Shown here: piece by piece, positions 38,601 through 47,209 of the stretch
How the letters are laid out: every line of letters starts with the position of its first letter
Position numbering within the stretch: the stretch's first letter is position 1
The notes under the pieces: model-generated
What the model saw: only the letters and a program-made list of their open reading frames with translations
The model's database searches: none
What the model was told of the DNA's origin: nothing
Position numbers and translations under genes: made by a program
Source of the DNA: Bradyrhizobium macuxiense
GTDB lineage: Bacteria; Pseudomonadota; Alphaproteobacteria; Rhizobiales; Xanthobacteraceae
Assembly: GCF_001542415.1 (NCBI RefSeq)
Contig: NZ_LNCU01000070.1
Span: forward strand, 85,453-149,452
Length of the DNA: 64,000 nt
Direction of reading: 5' to 3'

Positions 38601-38827
38601 CGTCGCTCAAACGCGCGGTCTTCACTGGCAACGATTTGCGCGGCAGTGACTTCTATGCCGCCAATCTGCTCGAGGCACATCTTAATCGGAGCGACCTGAC
38701 CGGCGCCAGCCTGCGCCACGCAAATCTCTATGGCACCGACCTGATGGACTCCACCTTGGTCGCCGCCGATTTGAGCAGCGCAAATATCGACCGCACGGTC
38801 CTGATGGTCAGGCGCCATGTCAATTGA
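35672..38827 (+). CDS. DUF2169 type VI adaptor fused to pentapeptide repeats
   Basis: A 1051-residue protein. Residues 1 to about 370 match DUF2169, a family linked to loading of PAAR-tipped effectors on VgrG of type VI secretion systems (MPILVKPRTLGLL, TGDRYWQM, RAFGGPGFVANPVG). A long acidic, proline-rich linker (about 370-760) follows, then about 50 pentapeptide repeats of the A(D/N)LXX type (LAGADLSGRQFTNADFSG) that should fold into a right-handed beta-helix. I chose the ATG at 35672, preceded by GGCGGG; an ATG at 35636 is in frame. It overlaps the next gene by 11 bases. First gene of a plus-strand operon reaching to 43767. Confidence 0.85.
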   Translation: MPILVKPRTLGLLSKCERRPPGASLIISAFAMFDLANPAAERLEGEQELWVMAAKELPPGSPLDIGMPKPQAEVLVGGHAAAPQGRPIERMLLGWKLGLMQKHLLVTGDRYWQMTVAGWRPTAAQPFRQMPLTRQRAFGGPGFVANPVGAGHEAFHRSAAGELVALPNVESPEHAIQFIDTVAPPASFGPMALDDRKRLQYAGTYDAAWLKSLAPALASDADPRLFMFAPPEQRMAGFISGGEPYALQNFAAEHPLIEGRLPAFRVRCFIGWRDARRGVTELQTRIDTLWLFAGARRGVMIYRAAIAVHELDGSDVSDIMVAYERQSEPARPLDHYHNVRQLRLNPTTAARYAFSEYQLAPALSPAERERREVRRQALADERAARQLASMRWTLDQELARFDLPPSLRPTIEVASTEPSSIPELLPEELESGEIDLAAILDALDAVQARAESDVENLAAEYEPLRESSETFPGGKATSSDIDALLATIGNLDGEHSTDTSLDQAPPFPSLPPETDPAVMRDIQDKLARAKSWRAEILGAATDPPDEQTQFELAHARFFNLAAGRPLEPIRNAVSDDLLSPPEIPASMLPEATQSVSPEPPPRLTIDEILAQIESPGIPPDTGERLRMDLAEAEAALRHVLPSPTIEGLPPSDTLSATHPTAITGVPEAAMRTAETESTEALTVLQAEIDKAEAQLAAGVAVARLASPKPLRPETMLAPAVARALGDVVEEEFRRGGTIAGRDLAGADLSGRQFTNADFSGAFLERAKLNGTNLAGARLMRAALSGAALVNADLSSTDLTDANLGEADCRGTRFAGSKLARTNLLGTRMAGISFDQAQLIELQVLQVPMIRATFRSARLHQCSFIQAALDNSMWEDAVLHRTQFMDLSLSGAGFARARLEQTCFLKVAASELDFSSSQLDQVSFTGDIDLRNARFGRCSAEALSFQAANLGGADFTIARLDGVYFGESTLSNATFRMASLKRAVFTGNDLRGSDFYAANLLEAHLNRSDLTGASLRHANLYGTDLMDSTLVAADLSSANIDRTVLMVRRHVN

Positions 38828-39893
38828 TCTGCTATTGCAGTCGGTTTCCCATAACTTTCCGGTACGCGAGGCAGACCTCGATGGCCAGATGCTCCCCGGA
38901 TTGCGCTTAAACGATGGTGTTGTGCTGAGCTCTTCTTTTCGCAACAGCGACTTCAAGGGCGCGCGCTTGACCGGCACGATGTTTCACGATTGCGACTTCA
39001 GCGGCGCATCGTTCGCCGAGGCTTCGCTCGAAAAATGCATGTTCGTCAGTTGCCGCGCTGGCGCCTCCAATTGGCGACGGGCACGCTTTGCCCAGTCGAC
39101 ATGCATATCATCGGATTTCGGCCATAGCGACTTCAGCGAGACGCACTTCGCCCAGACGACAGCGATGCGTTGCGTCTTGGCGCACGCTGTCCTGCGTGGC
39201 GCCACCCTGTCCCAAAGCGCCATAATGGATTGCGCGCTTTCCGATATCGTGCTCGACCGCGCCACGCTAGCGAACGCCGTCATTACGCGCGCCGACCTGC
39301 GTAGCGCGCAGTTCGCAGGGATGCGTTGCGACACAATTCTTTTCTCGGAATGCGATTTGTCGGAGCGGGACCTCACAGGCCTGACGTTTGCCCGAGCGAA
39401 CCTGAGTGGTGCCAAGCTGGACAACACAAACCTGTCCGGCGTCGACCTGTCTGGCTCGGTTTTGACCGATGCGAGCCTGACGGGTGCCGACCTCTCGGGC
39501 GCAACTGCTCCAAACACACTGTTTGTAAGGGCTGACTTACGCGCCGCAAGGCTGCGCAATGCCAATTTGACCCAGTCGATCTTCGTTGAGGCGCGCCTCG
39601 ACGGCTGCGATCTCTCGGGCACAAAGCTGGAGCTGGCCGTTTTCACGCGCGCCTCGGCCAAGTCCGCCTCGTTTGCCGCTGCCGATATGTCCTATGCGCT
39701 GATGCAGCATGCCAAACTCGATGGCAGCGATTTTTCCGGCTCTCGCTTTCTGCGCACTGACCTTCATTGCGCGTCAACAGAAGGCTGCCTGTTCACGGCC
39801 CAACATGGTAGCGCCCTGAGAACTGTGCCTGAACGCGCGGTCGCCGAGCTCTACGATCCAAGCCGCATTATCCCTTTCAACGGAGCGTACTGA
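38817..39893 (+). CDS. Pentapeptide-repeat protein of the type VI accessory locus
   Basis: A 358-residue protein made almost wholly of pentapeptide repeats (ADLDGQMLPGL, CDFSGASFAEASLEKC, LTGLTFARANLSGAKL), expected to form a quadrilateral beta-helix. It overlaps the DUF2169 gene by 11 bases in another frame and ends three bases before the DUF4150 gene, so the genes are clearly co-translated. Such paired pentapeptide proteins accompany DUF2169 adaptors; their exact role (scaffold or chaperone) is not known. Confidence 0.85.
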   Translation: MSIDLLLQSVSHNFPVREADLDGQMLPGLRLNDGVVLSSSFRNSDFKGARLTGTMFHDCDFSGASFAEASLEKCMFVSCRAGASNWRRARFAQSTCISSDFGHSDFSETHFAQTTAMRCVLAHAVLRGATLSQSAIMDCALSDIVLDRATLANAVITRADLRSAQFAGMRCDTILFSECDLSERDLTGLTFARANLSGAKLDNTNLSGVDLSGSVLTDASLTGADLSGATAPNTLFVRADLRAARLRNANLTQSIFVEARLDGCDLSGTKLELAVFTRASAKSASFAAADMSYALMQHAKLDGSDFSGSRFLRTDLHCASTEGCLFTAQHGSALRTVPERAVAELYDPSRIIPFNGAY

Positions 39894-39896
39894 ACG

Positions 39897-40304
39897 ATGC
39901 CCTTTGTCAATGCAAATGGCCCGATGCCGGCCCAGGATCTCGGCTTTCCCGACGTCTGCAATACACCATCCGGTCCGGCCGTCGTGCCCGTCCCCTATCC
40001 AAATATCGCAGTGAACACGATGGCCATTCCCACGCAGTCTCGCTGCCTTATCATGTGTATGCCTGCACACAACATGACGACCGAGCGCGTGACATCAACA
40101 GGTGACAACGCGGGTGTGGCCCTCGGCGTCATGTCTGGGCTTGTCATGGGCCCTGGCCGCGCCAAGGCCGGATCGAACAATTTGTCCATCGGAGGGTCAC
40201 CGGCAACCAAAATGGGGATGCCGACAAAGCAGAACGGCGCCAGCCCGAACGCGTTCGGATTTTCTATATCGCCCTCTCAAATCCGCTTGATGGCGCTGCG
40301 CTAA
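39897..40304 (+). CDS. DUF4150 PAAR-like spike-tip protein
   Basis: A 135-residue DUF4150 protein, the PAAR-like family that caps the VgrG spike. Seen: MPFVNANGPMPAQDLGFPDV, CNTPSGPAVVPVPYPNIAVNT, the GDNAG and SGLVMGPGRAKAGSNNL blocks, and the metal-type Cys/His residues CLIMCMPAHN. There is no C-terminal toxin extension, so cargo must be carried by another protein. It starts three bases after the pentapeptide gene. Confidence 0.85.
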   Translation: MPFVNANGPMPAQDLGFPDVCNTPSGPAVVPVPYPNIAVNTMAIPTQSRCLIMCMPAHNMTTERVTSTGDNAGVALGVMSGLVMGPGRAKAGSNNLSIGGSPATKMGMPTKQNGASPNAFGFSISPSQIRLMALR

Positions 40305-40358
40305 AGTACCGACAGGGTTAGCCGACAGAGTTATATGATCAGGGAGGGAGCCTCCACT

Positions 40359-41315
40359 ATGCCAAATGCTTTTACGCGATTAGTCGTTCCAGAGACGCCG
40401 ATCTCTCCGCTGACGAAGTCAACCTATCTGCGTCTTGGCGCCTATTCGAGCGAGGAGGCAAACATTGTCACTGGACTGACGACGACTGTTGACGAAAGCC
40501 TGACTGCAACCAGCAAGCAGGGAAGCGACAATGCGGGCATATTTGCTTTCACCAATCAGGACCTGCAGGCAAATGTCGAAGGCGCGGCACTGATGAAAAT
40601 CGGTCGTGGTCAGACCACGGAGGTCGCGAACGGCAACTCCCGACATATGGTCTCGAAAGGCACCTATGAGATCGCAGCCGAGAATGGGGTATCAATCACC
40701 GCCGGTGCCAACGGGACGCCCGCCGACATCACCTTGACGGCCTCGAACCGCATCAAGGTGATCAACAAAGGCCACAAGTCGGAAACCAATGACGGCGACG
40801 CGGAAAAGCGAACGATGGGTAGCACTAAGGAGTTCTTCCAGGGAACCAGATTCACCTGCATGAAAGGCGCAGTCACCACCCTGACGATGGCCCGTAGCGT
40901 GTGCCTGTTCTTCGGGGAATCGTTCACGTACAAAGTCTCCCGCGAACGTTCGGTCAATCTCAGTGATATGATCTCTGTAACCATCGGCAACAAACTCCAG
41001 TTTGTCAAAGGCAACGACATCAAGCATGTGATCGGCAATTCGACCAAGTCTGTCTTCGGGCCCGATTACAAGTCGGCTGATAGTGACACCAAGATCCTTA
41101 GGACGAACGATTTCAAGCTCGCGCCAGGGGACGATTTCAAGCGGGTCGGCCGCGACGGCAAGGTCTGCAAGACCAGCGTGTCCGTAATTGAAGAAGAAGT
41201 GAGCAAGGGACAGTTACACACCGAGGAGCACAAGATTGTGAGGCGAGAAGCGGAGATCATGTCGAGCACCGGCAACGAGGAAGTCATACAAAAGAAGTCA
41301 ATCATTTTCATGTAG
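40359..41315 (+). CDS. Needle-like repeat protein of the type VI accessory locus
   Basis: A 318-residue protein not assigned to a named family. From about residue 60 it shows periodic Gly-Asn and Val/Thr-rich strands (GRGQTTEVANGNSRHMV, SVTIGNKLQFVKGNDIKHVI, GNSTKSVFGPDY), the style of the VgrG/gp5 triple-stranded beta-helix needle. The ATG at 40359 is chosen since GGGAGG lies 12 bases upstream; ATG 40335 precedes that site. It sits between the PAAR-like tip and DUF3540 genes. I infer a spike or baseplate-associated role. Confidence 0.65.
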   Translation: MPNAFTRLVVPETPISPLTKSTYLRLGAYSSEEANIVTGLTTTVDESLTATSKQGSDNAGIFAFTNQDLQANVEGAALMKIGRGQTTEVANGNSRHMVSKGTYEIAAENGVSITAGANGTPADITLTASNRIKVINKGHKSETNDGDAEKRTMGSTKEFFQGTRFTCMKGAVTTLTMARSVCLFFGESFTYKVSRERSVNLSDMISVTIGNKLQFVKGNDIKHVIGNSTKSVFGPDYKSADSDTKILRTNDFKLAPGDDFKRVGRDGKVCKTSVSVIEEEVSKGQLHTEEHKIVRREAEIMSSTGNEEVIQKKSIIFM

Positions 41316-41332
41316 CCGGTTGGAGAGCAGGA

Positions 41333-41989
41333 ATGACGATGACGTTCCGTGCCACAAACACCGATATCTTGGCGATGGCCAAGCGCTTGCTCAAGCCTGG
41401 ATATCACACTGCTCGTGTCGTGTCGGTCAGCGATGATGGCGCGGCGGTGGAGGTCGACGTCTCAGGCGCTCGTCACACGGCGGCGGTGGCCGTTGGCTGT
41501 CTGGTCCGTCCTGTTGCTCAAGATGTGGTTCTGCTGTTCAGCGAGGCGGAGCAAGCCTTTGTCTTGACCGTACTCGAGCGAACAGGTTCCAGTTGGGGCA
41601 CGGTCGGTCTACCGGGGGATCGCAAAATGTCGATCGATGGCGGGACCATCACCATCGCCGCTCGCCAGCGCATATCACTGCGCGCCGATAGTATCGATCT
41701 GCAGGCTAAGTTGTTCGCCGTTCTCGCGAACAAGGGGACTTGGATCGGCAAGCTCTACACTTTGATCGCGGACCGTTTCCGGAGCTCGGCGGGCATCCAG
41801 GAAGCGAGCGCCGATTCACTTACGATAAAGGCGGTCAATCGTGTCGCGATGATCGAACGTATCGACTCGTTACAGACCGAAACGCAAGCCATTAGGATCA
41901 GCGGGATCGCCTCCGAAACGGCGCATAGCAAGGTCATCGCGGTGAGCGAGGATCTCCGCCTCGACGGCAAACGCGTGACAGTTGCATAA
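41333..41989 (+). CDS. DUF3540 protein of the type VI accessory locus
   Basis: A 218-residue protein matching DUF3540, a small family found beside DUF2169 and DUF4150 genes. It has an OB-fold-like N-terminal half (ARVVSVSDDGAAVEVDVSG, VGCLVRPVAQDVVLLF) and a C-terminal half of short beta repeats (KMSIDGGTITIAARQRISLRADSIDLQAK) ending SEDLRLDGKRVTVA. This layout resembles a short VgrG core plus needle. GGAGAGCAGGA precedes the ATG. Five bases separate it from the next gene. Confidence 0.8.
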   Translation: MTMTFRATNTDILAMAKRLLKPGYHTARVVSVSDDGAAVEVDVSGARHTAAVAVGCLVRPVAQDVVLLFSEAEQAFVLTVLERTGSSWGTVGLPGDRKMSIDGGTITIAARQRISLRADSIDLQAKLFAVLANKGTWIGKLYTLIADRFRSSAGIQEASADSLTIKAVNRVAMIERIDSLQTETQAIRISGIASETAHSKVIAVSEDLRLDGKRVTVA

Positions 41990-41994
41990 CGCGC

Positions 41995-43767
41995 ATGCTG
42001 TCCACGAGCATGCCGGCTCCGACCCGGCAAGACCGGCTTACAACGGCGCAGGAATTTATTGCGGCCGGACGGCTCGATGAAGCTGAGGCGCTGCTGGAGG
42101 CGCCCGTTGCCACAAGCGATCCCGATACGCTCAATGCAAAGGGCACATTAGCGCTCGCGCGGCAGCGAATTGATTTGGCGTTCGACCTGTTGGCAGAGGC
42201 GGCGACCTGCTATCCTGATCACGCCGGTCTTGCTGCTAACCTCGGTATCGCCCACGAAATGCTCGGCCGCCTTGACGAGGCGGTCATTTGCCTCAAGCGC
42301 GCAGCTGCGCTCGCGCCGCGCAAACAAGAGATCAAGCTCGCGCTGGCGCATGCCCTGGAACGTCGCGGCGACATTGCGGAAGCCCGCGCGATCGCGGAGG
42401 CGGTTGTCCAAGACGAGCCAGGCAATGCGCGCGCCCTCCTTCAACTTGGCACCATCGATCTCGCCTTGCGCGATTACTCGTCGGCCGAGACCACATTGCT
42501 TCGCGCCCTGGACCTTGCCCCGGACGATCCCGATACGCTACGCAATTTGTCGGTGCTCTTGCTTGAGCGCGGCTGCTTCGACGAGGCGCTCAACGTTGCG
42601 GAACGCGCGCACCTGCGGTCGCCACTCGACATAGCCGGGCTCGCGCATCTGGCTTATTGCCGTGCTGCGACCGGGCTCTGGGCAGAAGCGGAGACCACCT
42701 GCAGGAGGTTGCTCGCCTCTGCACCGATCCATCTTGGCGCGCGACAGATCCTGGCTCGCGTCATGATTGCCAATGGCCAGGAGGATAGGGCAATTGCGGA
42801 GCTCACACAGTTCGTACGTGCACACAAATCGCATCCATCCGCGACGCTTGCGCTGGCAAGCGTTCTGCAATTCGTCGGCCGGTTTGATGAAGCCCTCACG
42901 CTTGCCAGCCACGTCGCTCATACGCGACCTGACGACGAATCAGCGAGGTCTCTGGAGACGACACTTGCACTGTCGCTCGGTCGCTTCCCGATGCCCAAAC
43001 CGGCCGACTTGGCGCTGGCGACGCGGATCCTCGTGCCGCCGGCGACTTGCGCCCTCGAATTCGTAGCGCTCCTTCGTCTATTGCCTCGGTTGGCTAGCCA
43101 ACAAAATGTGCACGTCGTCGCAGAGCCGCGTTACCGGGCTGTTCTTTCCGGCCTGGCCCAGCAGGTCATTTTCGATGAGCCGGGGTCTGAGCTCTCAGCT
43201 ACGCCCCTGCAATCGTTATTGAGCATTCTGTCGACTGACACGGAGAACATTGCCGATGGCATTCCCTACCTGCGACCCGAGGCTGAGCTCTTCGCCAAGT
43301 GGCGGGCTTCCCTGGCCACGTTCGCAAGGCCCCTCCTGGGGATCGTATGGGAGGGCGGCGCTCTCGGCCTATCGATGGAGCAGGTCGCCGCCGTGCTTCC
43401 TCAGTCCGGTACGCCGGTCAGTCTGATGGCGGACGCGCGACGACATAGCATGAGCCGATGGAGCCGCCCGATCGATGCTGGTGTGCATATCGAGTGCCCC
43501 GCGGACTTGATAGCGGTGATCGCCAATCTAGATGCCGTGGTGGGGCCCGATAGCTTCGCTATCCATATCGCCGGGGCGCTCGGCATTCCCGGCGTGGTCT
43601 TGGTGCCGCGCGGTTATCCCTGGTATTGGGCCCAGGCTGGCGGAAAGCCAATGTGGTACCCGTCATTCAAAGTCGTCGTGCAGGAACGGCTCGGTGACTG
43701 GGATGCAGCAATCAATGAAGGCCGCCAACGGCTCGATGCCCTGCTGCGTGCGCTAGCATTGGATTGA
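41995..43767 (+). CDS. TPR protein with glycosyltransferase-9-like C-terminus
   Basis: A 590-residue protein. Residues about 15-330 form roughly eight tetratricopeptide repeats (GRLDEAEALLEA, GRLDEAVICLKRAAALAP, YSSAETTLLRALDLAPDD). The C-terminal 250 residues look like the heptosyltransferase/GT-B fold, with GIVWEGGALGLSMEQ and LDAVVGPDSFAIHIAGALGIPGVVLVP. Similar TPR-GT proteins close DUF2169/DUF3540 loci in other proteobacteria. Whether it still transfers sugar is unknown. Last gene of the operon; no clear terminator follows. Confidence 0.82.
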   Translation: MLSTSMPAPTRQDRLTTAQEFIAAGRLDEAEALLEAPVATSDPDTLNAKGTLALARQRIDLAFDLLAEAATCYPDHAGLAANLGIAHEMLGRLDEAVICLKRAAALAPRKQEIKLALAHALERRGDIAEARAIAEAVVQDEPGNARALLQLGTIDLALRDYSSAETTLLRALDLAPDDPDTLRNLSVLLLERGCFDEALNVAERAHLRSPLDIAGLAHLAYCRAATGLWAEAETTCRRLLASAPIHLGARQILARVMIANGQEDRAIAELTQFVRAHKSHPSATLALASVLQFVGRFDEALTLASHVAHTRPDDESARSLETTLALSLGRFPMPKPADLALATRILVPPATCALEFVALLRLLPRLASQQNVHVVAEPRYRAVLSGLAQQVIFDEPGSELSATPLQSLLSILSTDTENIADGIPYLRPEAELFAKWRASLATFARPLLGIVWEGGALGLSMEQVAAVLPQSGTPVSLMADARRHSMSRWSRPIDAGVHIECPADLIAVIANLDAVVGPDSFAIHIAGALGIPGVVLVPRGYPWYWAQAGGKPMWYPSFKVVVQERLGDWDAAINEGRQRLDALLRALALD

Positions 43768-44561
43768 CGGCTGGTTCCCGAGCCCATCTGAAAGTGTATT
43801 GTACAGGTTTTACTGCAGCTGCTGCATGAGGCGTCGTTTTCGAGCGGAAGATTCAGCCTCCGATACACGATAGTCGGGCAGGCCAAGGATTCCTCAACAA
43901 AAGGGGCCCAGCGGGCGCGCCGGGCCCGTCTCCTTGGAGATGCGTCTCCCCAGAAGGGGCCAAGGGAAGCGCGAAACCACACTTAGTGGAACAACTCACG
44001 CGTGTCCCGCTCAAAGTTTATCTAGGTAAAGGCTGTGGCTAGGATTGGGCTTGTCATCCCATCAGCAGCCAACCGATGCTGAGGACGAGCGCGATGAACG
44101 ACGCCACCGCGAAGCCGAGGAAACCGTGGTCCACTGCATCCAAGTGATCTGGTTTGAACATGGGGATAGCGTTGGCCTCGCTCGGGTGACCGCATGCAAA
44201 TTTGCAAGTCATGGCAGTGGCCGTAGTTCCCGTTTGCGGGTGTCCGAATTCGGGATAGGGACCTTACCTTCGGGTGCTGTCCGTGCCAAAACCCGGGGCC
44301 CTAGGTGTCCTGGTTCGGATTGAGCAAAGGAAACCGAGACTTAACTTATGTTTGTCGGCAGACTACCTAGGGGTCCACAGATGTTCTCCCGGCAACAAAT
44401 GTGATCGGTCCCTAAATGTTCACCGTGATCTCGCGGGCCGGAAGTTCCTTGCAACCATCTTTGGACGGCATCATTGTTGCAACATCACCGGCGAAGGCTC
44501 TGTCCGTAGGCGTGGGTGACACCGGACGCGCTCAAGCCTGCACAATATGGGAGGGGAGCAC
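43768..44561. other. Intergenic region
   Basis: About 790 bases with no convincing gene. GGGCCCAGCGGGCGCGCCGG GCCC near 43906-43930 can fold into a GC-rich hairpin and might end the preceding operon, but lacks a T run. Confidence 0.35.
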
Positions 44562-44762
44562 ATGACCGAGCTCCATCTTTCCAAGCAAATCGATCGCGTC
44601 GACGGGAACGCCTGTGCGGAAGCTGAACGGCTGCGCAAAGAGGCCCGTGGAACCCCGCCAGGAGTTGAGCGCGACCGGCTTATTCGCCGGGCGCGGCAGG
44701 CTGAAGCAGTCTGCCGGACGGCGAAGTGGCTGGCCTCGCGGGAGCTGCGGCCACCAACCTAA
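44562..44762 (+). CDS. Small conserved-type rhizobial protein
   Basis: A 66-residue charged helical protein (MTELHLSKQIDRVDGNACAE). The part ERLRKEARGTPPGVERDRLI followed by RRARQAEAVCRTAKWL resembles a small protein common in rhizobia (pattern A-E-LR-EA-LPPG-ERD-LL-KARQAE-A--M-EWL-SPGL). GGGAGGGGAG lies just upstream of the ATG at 44562. Function unknown. Confidence 0.65.
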   Translation: MTELHLSKQIDRVDGNACAEAERLRKEARGTPPGVERDRLIRRARQAEAVCRTAKWLASRELRPPT

Positions 44763-45339
44763 CAGAACTACACTTCTCGTAAGGCAGCCTCAGTTGGCAG
44801 CCCAGCCGCACGGAGACTGGTCGGCCCCTTGATGACCCGGTCTCGGGACCGCGTACCCGCTCTGACAACTGATGCCTGAATTTTCCAGCCGAAACTCAAG
44901 GGGATTGAATCGTATTGCTTTGAGTACGGATCACGCCACTGGTTGCGCTCGGCGTTGCTGAGCGGGTTGGCCATTGGGGATTTGCTAGATACCGTACTGC
45001 TGCTGGAGTCAAACCAGCTTGCGGGTCACCGGAACTTTGACGGTTGAGCTAAGGCCGAACACTGCTTGGAGTACCGTAGTCTTACGGAGGCGACTATCCC
45101 TTTTTGGCCATGAAAGCTTTGCGCGCTTCGTGCAAATTATTCTTCATCAGGATTTTGCCACATCCCTCCTGGGGCTAGAACCAGCGCCGTCCGCGTGTAT
45201 TTCAAGCGGGCGGCGTTGTGCGTTTGGTAGCGGCACAAACAATGAGAAGCGCCCCGACGGGGTCTGGTCGAAAGCTGCGAGCATCCGCATGAGCAACGTC
45301 GACGGGATGGCGGATTTTCCGGCTGAAGCGGCGGACCAA
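44763..45339. other. Region upstream of the hemN-like gene
   Basis: About 580 bases. No convincing gene; overlapping short frames of both strands lack ribosome-binding sites. Confidence 0.4.
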
Positions 45340-45353
45340 TTGACATAGCGCAA
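45340..45353 (+). promoter_or_regulatory. FixK/FNR-type box upstream of hemN
   Basis: TTGACATAGCGCAA fits the 14-bp FixK2 pattern TTG(A/C)-N6-(T/G)CAA. With the box at about -40.5 the transcript would start near 45387, some 24 bases before the hemN start codon. FixK2 control of hemN is known in B. japonicum. Confidence 0.65.
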
Positions 45354-45410
45354 CGACACAGGCGAGCGCAGCGGTCACCGTCATGCTGGTAAAGCCATGG
45401 GGCGGTACCA

Positions 45411-46745
45411 TTGCAGATCTCGCTCCTAGAAAAGTATTACGATGCCCGCCTGCCTTGGTACACCATCTATCCAACTGTACCGGAGTTCTCCGCGGTTGTC
45501 GGCGCCGAGACTTGTGAGAAATGGCTGAGGGGCTTGCCGGCTGACGGCGCCGTGTCGCTCTATCTCCACATTCCGTTCTGTCGTTCGATCTGCTGGTATT
45601 GCGGCTTCCCCACGACCTTCACTCGTCGGAATGCACCAATCCTCGATTATTTGGCGGTGCTGCGTGAAGAGATTCGTCTGGTAGCGGAGCAGGCGCCGCA
45701 AGTTCTGCCTGTGAGTGACGTGCACTTTGGCGGTGGCACGCCGACCCTCATCGAGCCCGCGGAGTTTCCGGCCCTGATGGAAGTCTTGCGCAGCCGCTTC
45801 GCCTTTCGGAAAACGGCTACGATCGCAGTCGAGATCGACCCGCGCACGTTTACGATGGAAATGGCCGACGCCTTGGGAGCAGCCGGCGTGAACCGCGCGA
45901 GCCTGGGCGTGCAAAGCTTCGATCCTATCGTTCAAAAAGCGATCAACCGCATCCAGAGTGAGGCGCAGACGACGGCTGCCATCGAAAATCTGCGCCGGCA
46001 TGGAATAGGCCGCATCAACTTCGATCTCATCTTCGGCCTGCCACATCAGACGGTGCAGTCCTGCGTCCAGTCCGCAACGACGGCGGTGGTCATGCGTCCC
46101 GACCGTCTGGCGGTTTTCGGCTATGCGCACGTTCCTTCGTATATGAAACGTCAGCGCCTGATCGATGAGGCGGCGCTACCGGACTGCGCGAGCCGTGCCG
46201 ACCAGGCTGCGGCCGTGGCCGATACGCTGGTCGCTGCTGGCTACCACCCAATCGGGCTCGACCATTACGCGTTGCCAGATGACGAACTCTCGCTGGCGCA
46301 GAAAACTGGTCGCCTGCGGCGCAACTCCTTGGGTTACTCAGCCGATACCTGTAATACAGTAATCGGCTTGGGCACGTCGGCCATCGGCCGTCTCGGTGAC
46401 GGCTACGTCCAGAACGAAGTTGTAACGGGTCCCTACATCCAGCACATTAGAGCCGGGCGTTTGGCGACGTCAAAGGGGTACAGTCTCACTGACGAAGACC
46501 GCGTTCGAGCCGCAATCATCGAGCGGCTGATGTGCGATTTGGAGGCCGACGTGTCGGCGATCTGTACGGCCCACGGATTTGATGCGCTCTCTTTTCTCGA
46601 TTCAGCTGAACGATTGGCAATGCTCGCCGCGGACGGGATAGTGGACATCCAGAACGGCTTCGTCCGCGTGAGGCAGGAGCACCGCTTCATGATACGCGCC
46701 GTTGCTGCTGCTTTCGACGCCTATCTCGACCGCAAGCCCTATTAG
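45411..46745 (+). CDS. hemN: HemN-type oxygen-independent coproporphyrinogen III oxidase
   Basis: Radical SAM enzyme of heme synthesis that works without oxygen, needed under microaerobic or bacteroid conditions. The 444 residues contain YLHIPFCRSICWYCGF (the CX3CX2C cluster motif), VHFGGGTPTL, SLGVQSFDPIVQKAINRIQ, FDLIFGLPHQT and the HemN C-terminal domain. WYTIYPTVPEF near the start matches HemN. The start is a TTG with GGGGCGG five bases upstream; no in-frame ATG lies between it and the upstream stop. HemN-like proteins include heme chaperones (HemW), but the N-terminus and the extra Cys (CX2CX here CWYCGF) favour HemN. Confidence 0.85.
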   Translation: MQISLLEKYYDARLPWYTIYPTVPEFSAVVGAETCEKWLRGLPADGAVSLYLHIPFCRSICWYCGFPTTFTRRNAPILDYLAVLREEIRLVAEQAPQVLPVSDVHFGGGTPTLIEPAEFPALMEVLRSRFAFRKTATIAVEIDPRTFTMEMADALGAAGVNRASLGVQSFDPIVQKAINRIQSEAQTTAAIENLRRHGIGRINFDLIFGLPHQTVQSCVQSATTAVVMRPDRLAVFGYAHVPSYMKRQRLIDEAALPDCASRADQAAAVADTLVAAGYHPIGLDHYALPDDELSLAQKTGRLRRNSLGYSADTCNTVIGLGTSAIGRLGDGYVQNEVVTGPYIQHIRAGRLATSKGYSLTDEDRVRAAIIERLMCDLEADVSAICTAHGFDALSFLDSAERLAMLAADGIVDIQNGFVRVRQEHRFMIRAVAAAFDAYLDRKPY

Positions 46746-46914
46746 CAGAGCCAACCAAGCGGATCCAAATGTCGTGCCGCCTGTCGCGAGCCCGTAGATC
46801 GCAAGAGGCACGAGCAGCTTGGCGAGGTTTCCGAGAGGATAAGTGACGTGTGGCGGGTTCAGGCTTGAGCTTCCAGGTCATCGCACGCGCAACAGCCAGC
46901 AGCGCGTTCACCAT
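46602..46914 (-). pseudogene. Frameshifted fragment of a membrane protein, antisense to the hemN end
   Basis: Two minus-strand frames join into one sensible protein sequence if a single base is removed near 46860: MVNALLAVARAMTWKLKP, then NPPHVTYPLGNLAKLLVPLA and IYGLATGGTTFGSAWLALLI. The second part is a hydrophobic segment. The remainder overlaps the 3-prime end of hemN on the other strand. I do not recognise the parent family; it looks like a decayed C-terminal piece. The rest of 46915-47209 holds no gene. Confidence 0.45.
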
Positions 46915-47209
46915 CGTGCGGCATCCGCGAGATCCATAGAAATGGCATCAAAACTAGCCAGCTCGATTTCAAGCGTGGCGCGGCGGATTTTCGTCGCTCA
47001 GCGGATCGCCTAGATCCGCAGAAATGGTTCTGCGAAATCTGCACCAGACTGCAGTCGGCTACTGCAACGATGGCGACGACCTCAGCGAAGTCTCGTTGGG
47101 AACACCAGCACCGCGGTAGGATTCTGGTATCGTAATCGAAGGCCGCTTAGCGAGAAGCGGCGTACCCATCGAACGGCAACCGGTAGCGCTGGACTAGACC
47201 TGTAAGGCG

